Origin: Cohnella sp. CFH 77786
GTDB lineage: Bacteria > Bacillota > Bacilli > Paenibacillales > Paenibacillaceae
Length of the DNA: 64,000 nt
Direction: 5' to 3'
NCBI RefSeq assembly: GCF_019400745.1
Contig: NZ_WJIB01000007.1
Coordinates: 20,627 to 84,626, forward strand
Shown here piece by piece: positions 18,063-26,065 of this stretch (position 1 is its first letter; every line of letters begins with the position of its first letter). The notes beneath the pieces were generated by a model. That model searched no databases and was not told the DNA's origin. It saw only the letters and a program-made list of their open reading frames with translations. The position numbers were made by a program, and so were the translations under genes.

Positions 18063-19132
18063 TATTTCCCCACGACCTTCTGGCCCTCTTGCAGCCCGCT
18101 GATGATTTCGACCTCGGTCGACGTTTGCGCTCCGATTTCCACGTCGACTTCGCCTTGGGCCCCGTCCTTGCCTGCTACGAGCACGTAATTGCGGCTATTT
18201 TGCTTCCGCAGCGCAGACAGAGGGATGGTCAGCACGTTCTCGCGGCGTTCCACGATGACGGAAGCGGAGAGCGGCGTCCCGTATCCGGATTTCTCGGGCC
18301 GCTTCTGCAAGTCGATCAAGACGCTGGAGTCCAGCGGCTGCCCGTCTTCGCCGCCGTTCCCCGAATCAACCGGCAGCCTTCTGACCTTGCCGGCGTAATC
18401 TCCGGCCGCGTTCACGCTGACGATCGCGTCCATGCCCGGAGCGATGTCCTCCAAGTCGTCGGAAGAAAACTCCACCGCGACGACGAGCGATTTCATGTCC
18501 GCGATCTGGCCGATTTTCTCGTAAGCCTTGGCCAAATCGCCTTTCTCCGCGGTGAAGCTGACTACCGTGCCGTCATAAGGAGCCGTCAGCTTCGCCTCCC
18601 CCAACTCTTCCCGTAAATCCGCGAGCTCCTCCTTGAGCAGCTCGTAATCCAGCTGCCGCTTGCGCAGCGCGGAATCCTCGTCTCCGCCCGATTGCCGCAT
18701 CGCGTCGCGGAGATCGAGCTCGGCCTTCGCCAGCTCGATTTCCTTCCGGCGGATGTCGCGCGCCGTGTCGCCCGTGTCGAGCTCTGCCAGCACCTGGCCT
18801 TTCTTCACGCGCTCTCCCGACTTCACGTACACTTCGGCGATCCGCCGGTTGTCTTGCGAGAAAAACAGATTTTCCTCCCGCTCCGACAACAGCTTCCCCG
18901 AACCGCTCGCCTTGATCTCGAGCGTTCCGCGCTTCACGGGATACTCGGGCTTCTGCGAGATTTTCGGCGTCCGGATTTGCGGCAGCTGCTCCTGCTCTTG
19001 CTCCTGCGGCAGCAAGGAGCAGCCCGCGGCCAGCGACAAACACGCAGCCGTCAGCGCGAGCCGGGCCGCAAGCGCCAAGCCGGGCGCCTTATCCTTCCGC
19101 GATCCGGCCGTCGACCATTTGATAAACAACAT
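18062..19132 (-). CDS. HlyD/RND-type membrane fusion (adaptor) lipoprotein
   Basis: The 356-residue protein has a lipoprotein signal ending LTAACLSLAAGC, then a barrel-sandwich half (RIAEVYVKSGERVKKGQVLA, ELDTGD). A coiled-coil hairpin (about 130-185, rich in Lys/Glu/Leu), the returning lipoyl strand (KLTAPYDGTVVSF) and a beta-barrel/C-terminal region (LTIPLSALRKQNSRNYVLVA) follow. It is the MacA-like partner of the FtsX permease and ATPase. Its start overlaps the upstream ATPase gene by 44 bp. In a monoderm it would reach across the membrane-wall space; the exported substrate is unknown. Confidence 0.88.
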   Translation of the reverse strand: MLFIKWSTAGSRKDKAPGLALAARLALTAACLSLAAGCSLLPQEQEQEQLPQIRTPKISQKPEYPVKRGTLEIKASGSGKLLSEREENLFFSQDNRRIAEVYVKSGERVKKGQVLAELDTGDTARDIRRKEIELAKAELDLRDAMRQSGGDEDSALRKRQLDYELLKEELADLREELGEAKLTAPYDGTVVSFTAEKGDLAKAYEKIGQIADMKSLVVAVEFSSDDLEDIAPGMDAIVSVNAAGDYAGKVRRLPVDSGNGGEDGQPLDSSVLIDLQKRPEKSGYGTPLSASVIVERRENVLTIPLSALRKQNSRNYVLVAGKDGAQGEVDVEIGAQTSTEVEIISGLQEGQKVVGK

Positions 19133-19787
19133 CCGCCGCCTCCCATAGCGTGGAATCGTGCGTCGTCATGCAAATCGCGATTCCTTCCGTTTCGACGATC
19201 CTGCGGAACGCCTCGATCATGCGCGCGGCCATCTGGGAATCCAGCTCCGCGGTCGGTTCGTCCGCGAGCAGCAGATGGGGCCGGTGGGCGATCGCCTTGG
19301 CGATCGCCACCCGCTGCTGTTCCCCCCCGGACATTTCGGAAGGGCGGTGCAGCGCCCGCTTCGACAGGTTCACCAGGTCGAGACAGTGCGCGACCCTCTC
19401 CCTCCACTCCGAGCGGGGAACGCCGGCCATCCGCAGCGACAGCTCGACGTTCTCCCATGCCGTCAGCAGAGGGAGAAGCGCGAACGTTTGGAAAATAAAC
19501 CCGATTTCGCGCCTCCTCACCAACGTCAGCTGCTTGTCGTTCCACTCCCGGTACGGGCGGCCCCGAAACCAAACGTCCCCTTCGGTCGGCCGGTCCAGCC
19601 CACCCAGCACGTTCAGCAGCGTCGTTTTGCCCGATCCGGACCGCCCCTTCAGCATCGTCAACCGGCCGGCCTCCAGCCGCAAGTCGATGCCGTCCAGCAC
19701 CGTGACGTCCCGTCCGCCTGCCGCGAACGTTTTGCGAACCCCACGCACGTCCAAAAGCGCATGCGTTTGCCCCAAACCCTCTTCCAT
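19089..19787 (-). CDS. ABC transporter ATPase (LolD/MacB type)
   Basis: A 232-residue ATPase starting MEEGLGQTHALLDVRGVRKT with Walker A KGRSGSGKTTLLN, the Q-loop FIFQTFALLPLL, signature RPSEMSGGEQQRVAIAKAIA, Walker B LLLADEPTAELDS and H-loop CMTTHDSTLWEAAD. The ATG at 19787 shares a base with the stop of the SBP gene (TAATG). This is the second ATPase of the operon, so the two-core FtsX permease may run with a heterodimeric ATPase pair (this one and that at 14259-15230). Confidence 0.92.
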   Translation of the reverse strand: MEEGLGQTHALLDVRGVRKTFAAGGRDVTVLDGIDLRLEAGRLTMLKGRSGSGKTTLLNVLGGLDRPTEGDVWFRGRPYREWNDKQLTLVRRREIGFIFQTFALLPLLTAWENVELSLRMAGVPRSEWRERVAHCLDLVNLSKRALHRPSEMSGGEQQRVAIAKAIAHRPHLLLADEPTAELDSQMAARMIEAFRRIVETEGIAICMTTHDSTLWEAADVVYQMVDGRIAEG

Positions 19788-21265
19788 TACGGCTGATCCG
19801 TCTCCAGTCCGGCCTTCGTGAGCAAGTCCTGCCCCTGGCTCTGGATCGCCTGAAGGGCCGCTTCCAGCATTTCCGTGCCGTCCACCGTTTTCTTGACATG
19901 CTCCGAAACCAGCGAGGCGAACGACGCCACGAACTCGGACGGCAGCGATTGCAGCAGCGTCTGCGAATTGGCTCCGAGCGCGTAGAATGCAGCCGTGTTT
20001 TTCCCTTCCGCTTCTTTCTTGTACGCCGTTCTGGATGACAGCGACCCCATCGACTTCGAGCCCGCTTTGGCCAACTGCTCTCCGTTCGTGTATTTGAGCA
20101 GCTCCCATGCGGCAGCCAGGTTCGGGGACGACGCGTTAATCGCCAATACTCCGTCCACGCTGTACCCGCCGGCTACGTCGGGCTGGGACGGATCGACCGG
20201 TAAGGTGACCATGTCCCAATTGAACGCTTGCATCGGAGCGGGGTCTTTCCCCGGACCGCCTCCGCCTGCCGGAGCTTTGGCGGTGACGCGAATGCCCCCG
20301 CCCGCCGTTTCGCCGAGCATGCCCATCACCATCGGTCCGTCGATCGTCATCGCCGCTTGACCGGCCATGAATCTCATGGCGTTCGGGCCCATCATGAACA
20401 CCTTGCCTCCGCCGGCTCCCCGGATGCTCATCCGCGGACCGCCTCCGGATCCTCCGTCTTCGCCGCTTCCAGGCATGAAGATGCTGCCGGATTTATAGCC
20501 GTCGATCACCTGCTGGAATACCGCCTTCCATTCCGGCGTATCGATCGACACCTTGCCCGAATCGGTATCCGCGTATTGCAGCCCCTTCGCTTCGCCGATC
20601 ATGCGGATGAGCTCGAACGCGTTGTCGATCTGAGAGGAAGGGAATAATCCGGAAATCGAATCCTCGTCGTCCTTCTTCACCGGGAACCGCGCCGCGAGCT
20701 CAAGCACCTCGTCCCAGCTCATGCCGTCCGTCGGGTAAGGAACGCCGTATTTGTCAAACAGGTCTTTGTTGTAGTACAAAGCCTGGCTGTTGAACGTGGG
20801 GCTGAGCCCATACAGCTTGCCGCCGCCGCGGGCTTTCAGCAAATCGATCACCCCGGGCACGAAGGCGGACAGATCGTATTCGTCCTGTTTGACGGCGGCA
20901 TCCAGATCGTAAAGCTTGCCACCTTGCGCCAGCTTCGCGTATTGCTCCTCCGTCAAATAAAGGACATCCGGCTGCTGCTCCTCGAGAAGCTTCTCCATGG
21001 CCGTCACGGGGTCGTCCGCATCGAACACCGCTTGAGTAGGGATCACTTCCAGCTGCATATTCGGAAACATGGCCTGAAACGCGTTCCCCACCTGCATGAG
21101 GAAAGCTTGCTCGTCAAAATAGGCGACCTTGAGCGTCCCCTCCTCGTCTTTGTCCAACTTGCCGAAGGCTTGCTCCTTCTTCCCGCCCGTCGGGGAGCAC
21201 GCGGTCAGCAACGCCGCCAGCAGCATCACCGCCAGCGCCCCCGATTTCCATCTCCGTTTGATCAT
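19787..21265 (-). CDS. Extracellular solute-binding lipoprotein (family 1)
   Basis: The lipoprotein signal MIKRRWKSGALAVMLLAALL ends at the lipobox LTAC. The mature part is a family-1 SBP (LEVIPTQAVFDADDPVTAME; FNSQALYYNKDLFDKYGVPY; MSWDEVLELAARFP; NAMRFMAGQAAMTIDGP; AAWELLKYTNGEQLAK). A Gly-rich insertion near residues 270-345 (GGSGGGPRMSIRGAGGG; APAGGGGPGKDP) is unusual. It is encoded first in an operon that has no importer permease, only an export-type FtsX system, so it may act as a sensor or substrate-presenting subunit (inference). The ATG at 21265 has AGGAG 5 bp upstream. Confidence 0.85.
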   Translation of the reverse strand: MIKRRWKSGALAVMLLAALLTACSPTGGKKEQAFGKLDKDEEGTLKVAYFDEQAFLMQVGNAFQAMFPNMQLEVIPTQAVFDADDPVTAMEKLLEEQQPDVLYLTEEQYAKLAQGGKLYDLDAAVKQDEYDLSAFVPGVIDLLKARGGGKLYGLSPTFNSQALYYNKDLFDKYGVPYPTDGMSWDEVLELAARFPVKKDDEDSISGLFPSSQIDNAFELIRMIGEAKGLQYADTDSGKVSIDTPEWKAVFQQVIDGYKSGSIFMPGSGEDGGSGGGPRMSIRGAGGGKVFMMGPNAMRFMAGQAAMTIDGPMVMGMLGETAGGGIRVTAKAPAGGGGPGKDPAPMQAFNWDMVTLPVDPSQPDVAGGYSVDGVLAINASSPNLAAAWELLKYTNGEQLAKAGSKSMGSLSSRTAYKKEAEGKNTAAFYALGANSQTLLQSLPSEFVASFASLVSEHVKKTVDGTEMLEAALQAIQSQGQDLLTKAGLETDQP

Positions 21266-21305
21266 TCTTCTCCTCACCTTTCTTGGCTTGATCCAACCAT
21301 GGCCC

Positions 21306-21386
21306 AGTATGCCGGGGATTTTTTAGAAATCGGTTAGAAAAGCTGAAAGGAAGCTGAAAAAACGGTTAAAGGAAGTTAAAAAGCGG
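21306..21386 (-). promoter_or_regulatory. Promoter with paired direct repeats, candidate response-regulator sites
   Basis: On the plus strand three pairs of direct repeats follow one another: TTAGAAA (21323, 21334), CTGAAA (21344, 21355) and TTAAA (21366, 21376), with an in-pair period of 10-11 bp. Read on the minus strand, the pair nearest the gene (TTTCTAA...TTTCTAA) lies 11 bp upstream of a -10-like CATACT (21306-21311). The same arrangement is seen before the response regulator gene. OmpR/PhoB-type regulators typically bind such about 11-bp direct repeats. Confidence 0.6.
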
Positions 21387-21483
21387 GGCGTCTGCCAAAA
21401 AAAGCAACCGCCCCCTCGGACCCCACTAACGCGAATGGCTCGATATTTTCGAGTAACTCCCGCCCCGCCCCTCTATCACAGTC

Positions 21484-21520
21484 AAAAAAAATCCCTCCAC
21501 CCCGAGATGGGGAAGAGGGA
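21484..21520 (-). terminator. Terminator of the two-component system genes
   Basis: TCCCTCCACCCC (21492-21503) and GGGGAAGAGGGA (21509-21520) pair around a short loop 12 bp after the kinase stop. On the minus strand a run of eight T follows. It separates the two-component genes from the SBP operon. Confidence 0.85.
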
Positions 21521-21532
21521 CGCGTTCAAGGT

Positions 21533-22843
21533 TTATGCCGGTAACGTGATCCGCACCTGGGTTCCGACCGAGAGCTTGCTCTCCACCCGGATTTTGCCCC
21601 CATGGCGCTCGACGATCCACTTCGCGATGGCCAGGCCGAGTCCCGTACCGCCTTCCTGGCGCGTCCGGGCTTTATCGCTGCGGTAGAACCGGTCGAAAAC
21701 GCGAGACAAATGCTCCGGCGCGATCCCGATGCCCGTGTCTTCGATCTCCAAAAACACGGAGTGGGGAAGCTTGCGGCAAGCGATACGGACGAGCCCGCCT
21801 TCCGGCGTGTACTTGATCGCGTTGTCGAGCACGATCGTGAGCAATTGATGCAGCCGCTCTTCATCCGCTTGGATCGGAACGGAGCTATCCGTCTCCGCCT
21901 GGAGGATGATATCCTTCATTTCGGCCAACGCCTGCAGCTTGTTCACGCAGTCCTGGATCACGCGGTCCATGAGCACGGTTTTGATGTCCAGCTCCATGAC
22001 CCCCGCATCCGATCTCGCGAGCGTGAGAAGCCCGCCGACCAGCTTGCTCATCCGTCGCGCTTCCTGCAGCACCGTGGAGACGTGCTTGCTGTCCTGCTCG
22101 ATCGTGTGATCGGGATGGCGAAGCAGCAATTCGGCATGCGCCTGAATGACCGATAACGGAGTCCTTAGCTCGTGTGACGCGTCCGAGACGAACTGTTGTT
22201 GTCTCTCCATCGAGATCCGGATGGGCGTGAGGGCGCGGTTCGCCAAATAAAATCCCGCACCGACGGCGACGAGGAGCCCCGCGATGCCGCCGAACAGGAG
22301 GATGTTCTGCAAACGGTGCAACATGCCGATTTCGGCGGTCACGTTGGTCAGGATTTGCTGATAGGCGACGGCATAGGTCGTCCCGTTCACGCTGGCCACG
22401 AGCAGCGAATTCGTTGGCGCCATCCGAACGCGGAAGTACGCATCGCCCAAATTGACGGTTTCCGGCGTTTCGGCGAAACGGGTCGGCACCAACCGATCCA
22501 ATTGCTCGTCGGTGAAACTTTCGATTCCCGGCATCGGAATCGGTTTCAGATTCTTCGTCCAATGCAGCTGGATGACCGGGCGCTCCGTCTGGCCTAAACG
22601 GAGCGTGACGAAGGGTTTGCGGGACAGATCCGAATCCGACTGCGCATCGGCAAAATTATCGCTCAAGGCAGGGGCGGGCTTCGTTTCCATGACCCCGCTT
22701 TGGATGCCGGTCATCGAACGGTCGACTTGCGCGAACAGCATCTCTTTCATGAGCCAGTAAACGGATAGATTCAACGAAATCAAAATCACGGACAGGACCG
22801 CCGCGTTGCGGATCGTGAGCTCGATTCGGGTTCGTTTGATCAT
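21533..22843 (-). CDS. Sensor histidine kinase (OmpR-system partner)
   Basis: The 436-residue kinase has two membrane helices (about 13-33 and 180-201) enclosing an extracytoplasmic domain of about 145 residues. HisKA follows with VSDASHELRTPLSVIQAHAE (His224), then HATPase_c with N box LLTIVLDNAIKYTPEG, DTGIGIAPEHL, FYRSDKARTR and GGTGLGLAIAKWIVERHGGK. The linker after the second helix is too short for a full HAMP domain. Its ATG overlaps the regulator stop by four bases. With the regulator it probably controls the adjacent SBP-FtsX operon. Confidence 0.93.
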   Translation of the reverse strand: MIKRTRIELTIRNAAVLSVILISLNLSVYWLMKEMLFAQVDRSMTGIQSGVMETKPAPALSDNFADAQSDSDLSRKPFVTLRLGQTERPVIQLHWTKNLKPIPMPGIESFTDEQLDRLVPTRFAETPETVNLGDAYFRVRMAPTNSLLVASVNGTTYAVAYQQILTNVTAEIGMLHRLQNILLFGGIAGLLVAVGAGFYLANRALTPIRISMERQQQFVSDASHELRTPLSVIQAHAELLLRHPDHTIEQDSKHVSTVLQEARRMSKLVGGLLTLARSDAGVMELDIKTVLMDRVIQDCVNKLQALAEMKDIILQAETDSSVPIQADEERLHQLLTIVLDNAIKYTPEGGLVRIACRKLPHSVFLEIEDTGIGIAPEHLSRVFDRFYRSDKARTRQEGGTGLGLAIAKWIVERHGGKIRVESKLSVGTQVRITLPA

Positions 22844-23520
22844 GAGCTTCTCACCTTCATCATGTATCCGACTCCGCGGATCGTATGGATATGCCGGTCG
22901 CAGCCGAAGGGCGACAGCTTTTTGCGCAAATAGTGCACATAGACGTCCACGACGCCCGGTCCCGCATCCGAATCGATCCCCCATACCCGGTCCTGCAGCT
23001 GCTCCTTCGTGAGAATCTGCTCCCGATTCAGCAGCAAATATTCGAGCAAATCGAACTCTTTCAGCGTCAGCTTGAGAGGCTCTCCGTTGGCATAGCCCTC
23101 CATCGACTGCCGCTTGACGGCGAGCGGACCATAAGCGATTTCCCCATCCGAAGAGCCGCCGTACTGCCTGCGCAGGAGCACCCGGATCCGGGCGAGCAGC
23201 TCCGGCATGGCGAACGGTTTGACGAGGTAATCGTCGGCGCCGGAGTCGAGCCCCCTGACGCGGTCCTCCACGCCGTCGCGCGCCGTCAGAAGCAGGATCG
23301 GCGTACCCATCCCCTGAGCACGCAGCTCGGCAAGCACCTCCAGGCCGGACATGGCGGGCAGCATGATATCCAGGATGATCAAATCGTAAATCCCTTGCTG
23401 CGCCTTGTACAAGCCTTCCGCCCCGTCATCCGCCCAATCGGCGTGATAGGCTTCTTCTTTCAGTACCGTCACCACCGCGTCCAGCAGCGGCCGGTCGTCC
23501 TCGACCACCAAGATCCGCAA
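22840..23520 (-). CDS. OmpR/PhoB-family response regulator
   Basis: The 226-residue protein has a receiver domain (MRILVVEDDRPLLDAVV; phosphoacceptor Asp51 in LIILDIMLPAMSGLEVLAEL; LTARDGVEDRVRGLDSGADD; YLVKPF) and a winged-helix trans_reg_C domain (LTLKEFDLLEYLLLNREQIL; VVDVYVHYLRKKLSPFG; IHTIRGVGYMMK). It starts with TTG at 23520 behind AAGGGG. Direct repeats at its own promoter match those of the SBP operon, which suggests autoregulation. Confidence 0.95.
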   Translation of the reverse strand: MRILVVEDDRPLLDAVVTVLKEEAYHADWADDGAEGLYKAQQGIYDLIILDIMLPAMSGLEVLAELRAQGMGTPILLLTARDGVEDRVRGLDSGADDYLVKPFAMPELLARIRVLLRRQYGGSSDGEIAYGPLAVKRQSMEGYANGEPLKLTLKEFDLLEYLLLNREQILTKEQLQDRVWGIDSDAGPGVVDVYVHYLRKKLSPFGCDRHIHTIRGVGYMMKVRSS

Positions 23521-23564
23521 TCGGGTTGCCCCTTTTCACATCATTTTCCAAGTCCATCAGACCC

Positions 23565-23600
23565 ATTGTAAACGACGAACCTTAAGAAATGCTTAGAAAA
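23565..23600 (-). promoter_or_regulatory. Promoter of the two-component genes with candidate autoregulatory repeats
   Basis: A -10-like TACAAT (minus strand, 23565-23570) lies 11 bp downstream of the pair TTTCTAAGCATTTCTTAA (23582-23600 region). Repeats and spacing match those at the SBP promoter. The repeats take the place of the -35 box, as in class II activation by OmpR/PhoB proteins. Confidence 0.55.
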
Positions 23601-23632
23601 ATAGGCCAGCCCGAAACCTCTGGCTGACCTCA
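23597..23632 (-). terminator. Terminator after the PPDK regulatory protein gene
   Basis: AGGCCAGCC (23603-23611) pairs with GGCTGACCT (23622-23630) with one wobble. On the minus strand it is followed by ATTTTTCT. Its T-run overlaps the candidate response-regulator site. Confidence 0.75.
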
Positions 23633-23650
23633 TCGCTGGCATATACCGGA

Positions 23651-24460
23651 TCAGGGCATCAGCTCCAGGATCAGCCCTGCCGTTTCCTCGATCGCTCTCT
23701 CCGTGACGTCAATGACCGGGCAGTTCAGCCGTTTCATGATCTCGTCGGCAAATTGCAATTCTTGCGTGATCCTTTCCAGGGATGCGTAATTCGCCCGGCT
23801 GGGGAGTCCCAGCGCTTTCAAGCGTTCCGTGCGGATTTTGAGCAGCCGCTCCGGCCGCATGGTCAAGCCGACGATCAGTCTCTTGGCGGAAGCGGCGAAC
23901 AACTCCTCGGGAGGCCTCACTTCGATCGTTAGAGGGTAATTGGCTGTTTTGATCCCCCGGGAAGCCAAATAAATGCCCACGGGCGTTTTCGAGGTGCGGG
24001 ACACCCCGACGAGCACGACTTGAGCTTCGAGAAAACCCCTTGCGTCCTTCCCGTCATCGTATTTCACCGCGAACTCCACGGCTTCGATCTTCCGAAAATA
24101 GGATTCGTCCATTTCGTGAAGCAATCCCGGCTTATACTTGGGCGCATCGTTAAACGTATCGATGAAGGCCTGCATCATCGGTCCCATCACGTCGACGGAC
24201 CGGACGCCCGCACGGATCGACTCTTCGCGCATCGTATCCCTGAGCTCCGGCTGAACGAGCGTGTAGGCGATAAATCCTCCCTCGCGCGCCGCTTCCCGGA
24301 TGAGGGCTTTGACTTCCTCTTCCTCCTTGATGTTGCCAAACCGCTTGATGACGACCTGCTCCGCCGCGAACTGGCGGGCCGTCGCCTTCGCGACCGCTTC
24401 CGCCGTTTCCCCCACGGCGTCCGAGCATACGTAGATCATTTTCGGCCGAGCTTCCGGCAT
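23651..24460 (-). CDS. Pyruvate, phosphate dikinase regulatory protein (bifunctional kinase/phosphorylase)
   Basis: The 269-residue DUF299 protein regulates PPDK (or PEP synthase) by ADP-dependent phosphorylation and Pi-dependent dephosphorylation. Visible motifs are IYVCSDAVGETAEAVAKATA, GPMMQAFIDTF, KPGLLHEMDESYFRKIEAVE, the P-loop-like VGVSRTSKTPVGIYLASRGI and the C-terminal RLNCPVIDVTERAIEETAG. GGGGAGAAGGC precedes the ATG. It is 19 bp after ccpN, the same pairing as ccpN-yqfL of Bacillus subtilis, and probably co-transcribed with it. Confidence 0.95.
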   Translation of the reverse strand: MPEARPKMIYVCSDAVGETAEAVAKATARQFAAEQVVIKRFGNIKEEEEVKALIREAAREGGFIAYTLVQPELRDTMREESIRAGVRSVDVMGPMMQAFIDTFNDAPKYKPGLLHEMDESYFRKIEAVEFAVKYDDGKDARGFLEAQVVLVGVSRTSKTPVGIYLASRGIKTANYPLTIEVRPPEELFAASAKRLIVGLTMRPERLLKIRTERLKALGLPSRANYASLERITQELQFADEIMKRLNCPVIDVTERAIEETAGLILELMP

Positions 24461-24479
24461 GCCTTCTCCCCCTACCCGA

Positions 24480-25121
24480 CTACAATTCCGACGACAGGTC
24501 GACCAATACCTGCGTCATGCTTGTCTTCGTAATTCGTCCTACGACCTCAAGCCGGCTGCGGTCCGCGGACCCGTCCGCCGGTTTGACGACCGGCAGGCCG
24601 CCGACTTGGTGCTCCAGCATTTTTTTGGCTGCTTCCCACAGCGTATCCTCCGGCCCGATGGTCGCGATGCGGGGAAGCCGGGTCATGACCATGCTGATCG
24701 GAATGCCCGCGGCGCCCGGATTCCCGAGCGTAACTTTCAGAAGGTCTTTCAGGGATACCATGCCGGATAACAGACCTTGCGAATCCGTGACCGCGAGCAT
24801 TCCCGTGTTCTCCATGAACAGCTCGATCACGGCGTCATTCACGGTGGCCTGTTCCGTGATGGCGACGGGACGGCTCATCCGGTCCTTGACTTTGAGGGTA
24901 AGCAGCTTGTCCTTCAGCTTGCCCACGGCCGTCTGCTCTTTGCCGAGAAAATACCCGACTTTCGGTTTGGCATCGAGATGCCCCAGCATGATCAGAACGG
25001 ATAGATCGGAGCGGATCGTCGGCCGGCTGACCCCGAGCGACTCCGCGATCTGTTCCCCGGTGACCGGGGCGTGTTTCTGTACCAATTCGATGATTTCCAG
25101 CTGTCTCGGCGTCAGTTCGAT
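24480..25121 (-). CDS. ccpN: CcpN-type repressor of gluconeogenic genes (HTH plus two CBS domains)
   Basis: The protein has an N-terminal winged HTH (IELTPRQLEIIELVQKHAPV; IAESLGVSRPTIRSDLSVLI) and two CBS domains (MSRPVAITEQATVNDAVIEL; LPRIATIGPEDTLWEAAKKM). In Bacillus CcpN represses gapB and pckA during glycolysis. No ATG, GTG or TTG lies at the family start. AAGGGAGAG is followed 6 bp later by ATC (25119-25121), which would give 213 residues, close to the about 212 of B. subtilis CcpN. The alternative GTG at 25155-25157 lies inside a dispersed repeat and lacks a good RBS. The ATC start is therefore proposed, with moderate certainty. Confidence 0.85.
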   Translation of the reverse strand: MELTPRQLEIIELVQKHAPVTGEQIAESLGVSRPTIRSDLSVLIMLGHLDAKPKVGYFLGKEQTAVGKLKDKLLTLKVKDRMSRPVAITEQATVNDAVIELFMENTGMLAVTDSQGLLSGMVSLKDLLKVTLGNPGAAGIPISMVMTRLPRIATIGPEDTLWEAAKKMLEHQVGGLPVVKPADGSADRSRLEVVGRITKTSMTQVLVDLSSEL

Positions 25122-25149
25122 CGGTCTCTCTCCCTTCGAGCATAGAACA

Positions 25150-25245
25150 TTCCCCACAAAGTGACGATGCTTCTTCGCGGGGGCCCCAGAAAGTACTCGG
25201 TATACGCAACAAAGCTTCACTTCACTTTTTGGGGATAAAGCCAGG
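25150..25245. repeat. Dispersed inverted-repeat element, copy A
   Basis: The stretch is bounded by CCCCACAAAGTGACGATGCT (near 25153) and the near-complementary end CACTTCACTTTTTGGGG (near 25220), with GGGGGCCCCAGAAAGTACT inside. The motifs TCGTCACTTTxTGGGGA, GGGGCCCC and CTTTC also occur at 33476-33543. It lies just upstream of ccpN, between it and the fsa terminator, and probably contains or replaces the ccpN promoter. Confidence 0.6.
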
Positions 25246-25261
25246 GGGAGCCCCCGTGCAA

Positions 25262-25292
25262 TAAGAAAGCCGCTTCGGGCGGAAGCGGCGGC
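25262..25292 (-). terminator. Terminator of fsa
   Basis: GCCGCTTC (25269-25276) and GAAGCGGC (25282-25289) form a stem 12 bp after the fsa stop. On the minus strand it is followed by TTTCTT. Confidence 0.8.
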
Positions 25293-25301
25293 CGTTCATC
25301 C

Positions 25302-25946
25302 TTATTTCGGAACCTTCTCCCAATCCTTGAGGAACCGTTCGATTCCGACGTCGGTGAGCGGGTGTTTCCATAAGGACGGCAGCAAGGAACCCGGGATGGT
25401 GGCGATGTGCGCGCCGGCCAGCGCGGCGGCTTCCAGATGAGCGAGGGTCCGGATGCTCGCGGCAATGATTTCGGTCGGCATGCCGTAAATGTCGAGAACT
25501 TCGCGGAGCTCGCGGACAAGCTTCATGCCCTCGACTCCGATGTCGTCCAGACGTCCGACAAACGGGCTGATGTACGCAGCGCCGGCCTTCGCTGCCATCA
25601 AGCCTTGCGCGACGCTGAAAATCAAGGTTACGTTCGTCTTGATGCCTTCTTGGGCCAGTTGGTGGGTCGCTTCCAGCCCGGCTTCGGTCATCGGCAGCTT
25701 GATGACGACGTTGGGAGCCCATTGCGCGATTTCGTGCGCTTCCTTCAGCATGCCTGGGGTGTCCAACGCGACGACCTCGGCGCTGACCGGCCCTTTGACG
25801 ATGGAGGTGATCTCCTGGATGACGTCCTTGAAGACGCGGCCTTCCTTGGCGATCAACGAGGGATTCGTCGTCACGCCGTCCACGAGTCCGAGTTTGACGA
25901 TTCGCTTGATTTCTTCGACATTGCCGGTGTCCAAGTAAAACTTCAA
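25302..25946 (-). CDS. fsa: Transaldolase-like fructose-6-phosphate aldolase
   Basis: The 214-residue protein is of the short transaldolase/FSA class. It starts [20 protein letters not shown] and has [14 protein letters not shown], the Schiff-base Lys83 in [40 protein letters not shown] and the C-terminal [20 protein letters not shown]. It either cleaves fructose-6-phosphate to dihydroxyacetone and glyceraldehyde-3-phosphate or acts as a true transaldolase; the short form does not settle this. A TTG start at 25946 lies behind AAAGGATGA. It is monocistronic, with a promoter that carries a candidate CcpN site. Confidence 0.92.
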   Translation of the reverse strand: MKFYLDTGNVEEIKRIVKLGLVDGVTTNPSLIAKEGRVFKDVIQEITSIVKGPVSAEVVALDTPGMLKEAHEIAQWAPNVVIKLPMTEAGLEATHQLAQEGIKTNVTLIFSVAQGLMAAKAGAAYISPFVGRLDDIGVEGMKLVRELREVLDIYGMPTEIIAASIRTLAHLEAAALAGAHIATIPGSLLPSLWKHPLTDVGIERFLKDWEKVPK

Positions 25947-26002
25947 GTCCGCTCATCCTTTCGATCCCGTCTGGAGATTTTTGGCGTTGACTCGCTTGAA
26001 TT

Positions 26003-26031
26003 AGTGTAACATACATCGATTTATGATACCA
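26003..26031 (-). promoter_or_regulatory. fsa promoter with candidate CcpN operator
   Basis: TGGTAT (26026-26031), a 17-bp spacer and TACACT (26003-26008) form a sigma-A-type promoter. GTATCAT-N9-TATGTTA inside it is identical in spacing to the glpX promoter. TATGTTACACT differs by one base from the CcpN consensus TRTGHYATAYW, as recalled from the Bacillus subtilis literature. Confidence 0.6.
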
Positions 26032-26065
26032 TTTATATCTTTCGGCAATATAGCATGCCCCATTA

